Of a DNA stretch of 64,000 bases, positions 62,828-64,000 are shown piece after piece (the stretch's first letter is position 1; each line of letters begins with the position of its first letter). The position numbers and the translations under genes are program-made. The notes beneath the pieces were generated by a model that saw nothing but the letters and a program-made list of their open reading frames with translations, did not search any database and was not told the origin of the DNA. Source of the stretch: Bog-473 sp963753115 (GTDB taxonomy: Bacteria; Actinomycetota; Acidimicrobiia; Acidimicrobiales; RAAP-2); contig CAVWBB010000021.1 in the NCBI GenBank assembly GCA_963753115.1, positions 186,001 through 250,000 on the forward strand, written 5' to 3'.

Positions 62828-62902
62828 CAGGCCACGGCGTGCTTGACATGCCCAGGCCACGGCGTGCTTGACATGCCCAGGCCACGGCGTGCTTGACGTG
62901 CC
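62828..62902 (+). repeat. Three 25-base tandem repeats upstream of yajC
   Basis: Units start at 62828, 62853 and 62878; the first two are identical and the third differs at one base (GACATG to GACGTG). Each can form a 6-bp stem GGCGTG-CTTGA-CATGCC with one wobble. They end 95 bases before yajC. There are no spacers, so this is not a CRISPR array. Confidence 0.8.
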
Positions 62903-62997
62903 CATCTCCGTGCGACGAGGCCTTCTGGTGCCCGAGAGACCCGGAAGCAAGGCACTAGGGTGGCGCGTCGCAACCGATTCCGGTCCAAGGATCCCTC

Positions 62998-63561
62998 ATG
63001 ACACCAACCCCGGCGGTGGCCCACCTCGTGCTGGCCGCAGCTTCGAAGTCGAATTCCAATTCATTGCTGACCCTCTTGCCCCTCGTGGCGATCGGGCTCC
63101 TCGGCTATTTCTTCTTCATCCGACCCCAGCAGCGAAAGGCTCAGGCTGCCCGGCAGTCGCAGGGCTCGGGCTACGAAGTCGGCGACGAGGTGCAGACGGT
63201 CGGCGGTGTGATCGGCACCGTCCTCGAAGTACACGGTGACCGGTACACCCTCTTGACGGGCGCCCTGGGCGACGACGGGAACCTCGACGGCCCCCAGCCG
63301 ACCCGGATCGTGTTCGTCCGCCAGGCGATCGCGAAGAAGATCGAGCCCATTGAAGACGTGCGCGTCGACGACGAGCCGGTGCAGGACATCAAGCCCCGTA
63401 CGAACGGCAGCGGTGGTCGCGGCAGCAGTAGCAGCAGCAGCACCAGCGGCGCCGGCAGCGGCAAAGCCACCGCTGACGCGCCTGACGACGACATCGACGA
63501 TGTGGGTGGGGACGGCGCCGCGAGCAGCGGCGACCTCGGTGGGGAGGCCGAAGAGGCGTGA
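62998..63561 (+). CDS. yajC: Preprotein translocase accessory subunit YajC
   Basis: 187 residues. One membrane helix (LLTLLPLVAIGLLGYFFFI) is followed by the family motif RPQQRKAQAARQSQ, then YEVGDEVQTVGGVIGTVLEV and the short RIVFVRQAIAKKIEP. After residue 125 there is a Ser/Gly/Asp-rich tail of 60 residues, longer than in most YajC proteins. It associates with SecDF. ATG at 62998; the stop overlaps the secD GTG (GTGA). Confidence 0.92.
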   Translation: MTPTPAVAHLVLAAASKSNSNSLLTLLPLVAIGLLGYFFFIRPQQRKAQAARQSQGSGYEVGDEVQTVGGVIGTVLEVHGDRYTLLTGALGDDGNLDGPQPTRIVFVRQAIAKKIEPIEDVRVDDEPVQDIKPRTNGSGGRGSSSSSSTSGAGSGKATADAPDDDIDDVGGDGAASSGDLGGEAEEA

Positions 63562-64000
63562 GCCCGAAGTCGGGGGGTCGGGCCCAGCGGCGTCTGCGAC
63601 GCAACCTATGGATCAGCGTGCTCGTCGTGGTGGCGATCTGCGTCGGTTCGTTCGCGGCGGTCTTCGCCGCCCAGTGGTCACCCCGTTTGGGCCTGGACCT
63701 CGCCGGCGGCGTCTCGGTCGTCTACACGGCTGAGGGCCACAACGTGTCGCAGGCGGACCTCGATGAGACCGTCAACATCTTGAACCTGCGCGTGAACGGG
63801 CTCGGCGTCTCCGGCGCCCAGGTCCAGACGTCGGGCAAGAACCAGATCTCGGTGTCCATTCCGGGTGTGACCGACGCACAGCAGGTGCTGAACCAGATCG
63901 GTCAGACGGCGCGCATGTACTTCCGGCCGGTGCTCTGTTTCGGGTACCCCCAGAGCGTGCCGAAGGGGTCGAAGGCGAAGGTGCTCCCGCCCGGCGTCGA
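63558..64000 (+). CDS. secD: Protein translocase subunit SecD, 3' end outside window
   Basis: At least 147 residues. A basic N-terminus (SPKSGGRAQRRLRRN) and a helix (LWISVLVVVAICVGSFAAVFA) precede the hallmark RLGLDLAGGVSVVYTAEG. RVNGLGVSGAQVQTSGKNQISVSIPGV is the conserved P1-domain start. SecD with SecF uses proton force to finish export. The GTG at 63558 overlaps the yajC stop, and the gene continues past base 64000. Confidence 0.94.
   Translation, partial: MSPKSGGRAQRRLRRNLWISVLVVVAICVGSFAAVFAAQWSPRLGLDLAGGVSVVYTAEGHNVSQADLDETVNILNLRVNGLGVSGAQVQTSGKNQISVSIPGVTDAQQVLNQIGQTARMYFRPVLCFGYPQSVPKGSKAKVLPPGV

Larger units (their letters stand above)
61979..62997. other. 1 kb non-coding gap with repeats and structure
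   Basis: The gap lies between the minus-strand regulator and plus-strand yajC. The longest open frame (62166-62846) has no domain, repeats or codon order of a real gene, and I do not call it. The gap holds a long imperfect stem (62274-62365), a near-duplicate GACCGAGGCCCTGGCCG / GACCGAGCCCCTGGCCG pair (about 62700-62742) and three 25-base tandem repeats (62828-62902). A tRNA-Ser-like fragment near 62010-62075 does not fold properly. Confidence 0.6.

Noticed and set aside
62166..62846. A 226-residue protein frame upstream of yajC
   Set aside because: Low-complexity, no domain, no ribosome-binding site, and it runs through repeats and the structured element.
62828..62902. A CRISPR array
   Set aside because: The repeats are directly adjacent with no spacers, and there are no cas genes in the window.

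Overview
The window is a 64 kb piece of a GC-rich actinobacterial chromosome, most likely from an Acidimicrobiia-like lineage. The evidence is the gene order (xerC-rpsB-tsf-pyrH-frr-cdsA-dxr-rseP-ispG-proS-rimP-nusA-ylxR-infB-rbfA-truB-ribF-rpsO-pnp-M16 peptidase-dapB), an MtrA-MtrB-LpqB-like operon, two F420-type luciferase-like oxidoreductases, a plant-type DAHP synthase, a DUF222/HNH protein of the 13E12 type, and a secreted protein built from the 'LVASDGGIFSFG' repeats common in Acidimicrobiia. The taxonomic placement is inference from content; no phylogenetic marker was aligned.

Layout. 1-8.7 kb: a cut histidine phosphatase, an MmcQ-like protein, UspA, a methyltransferase, two decayed or mis-sequenced genes (P-loop kinase and GNAT), a secreted repeat/glycoside-hydrolase-like protein coupled to aroG, an F420-type oxidoreductase, and nadD-small membrane protein-rsfS. 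8.7-13.1 kb (minus strand): peptide-binding protein, then mtrA-mtrB-lpqB-like. 13.2-43.1 kb: a long plus-strand housekeeping block covering translation (S2, EF-Ts, RRF, ProRS, RimP, IF2, RbfA, TruB, S15), RNA decay (PNPase, RNase J), the MEP isoprenoid pathway (dxr, ispG), phospholipid synthesis (cdsA), site-2 protease, riboflavin kinase and lysine/peptidoglycan precursor synthesis (dapB, dapA). A TetR, a rhomboid protease and a TetR/ferritin-like diiron module lie within it. 43.2-53.8 kb: accessory genes (ion channel, hydrolases, DUF1275, SDR, oxidoreductase, HNH protein, AurF-like diiron oxygenase with its TetR). 53.8-57.1 kb: yebC-ruvC-ruvA-ruvB. 57.2-62 kb: an ABC exporter facing a two-component system. 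62-64 kb: a 1 kb non-coding gap with structure and repeats, then yajC-secD running off the end.

Genes in the housekeeping block are tightly packed, with many ATGA, GTGA and TTGA stop/start overlaps that imply translational coupling. Clear promoters stand out as AT-rich islands, including extended -10 boxes before rimP (TGCTATAAT) and rpsO (TGATACAAT), and a TTGACA promoter that would make a leaderless TetR mRNA.

A caution for every reader: at least a dozen genes, several of them essential (rpsB, cdsA, infB, truB, pnp, ruvB), can only be read through a one-base frame break, nearly always in GC-rich low-complexity sequence. Assembly indels are the simplest explanation. The breaks create false fusions (S2/EF-Ts, peptide-binding protein/MtrA) and false tails, so coordinates here are given for the restored genes. 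I found no CRISPR array, insertion sequence, rRNA or convincing tRNA. No clearly new defence or biosynthetic system is visible. The best leads are the diiron/TetR modules, the structured 62.3 kb element, the 34-bp dyad at 1.1 kb, and the peptide-binding protein leading the mtrAB operon.
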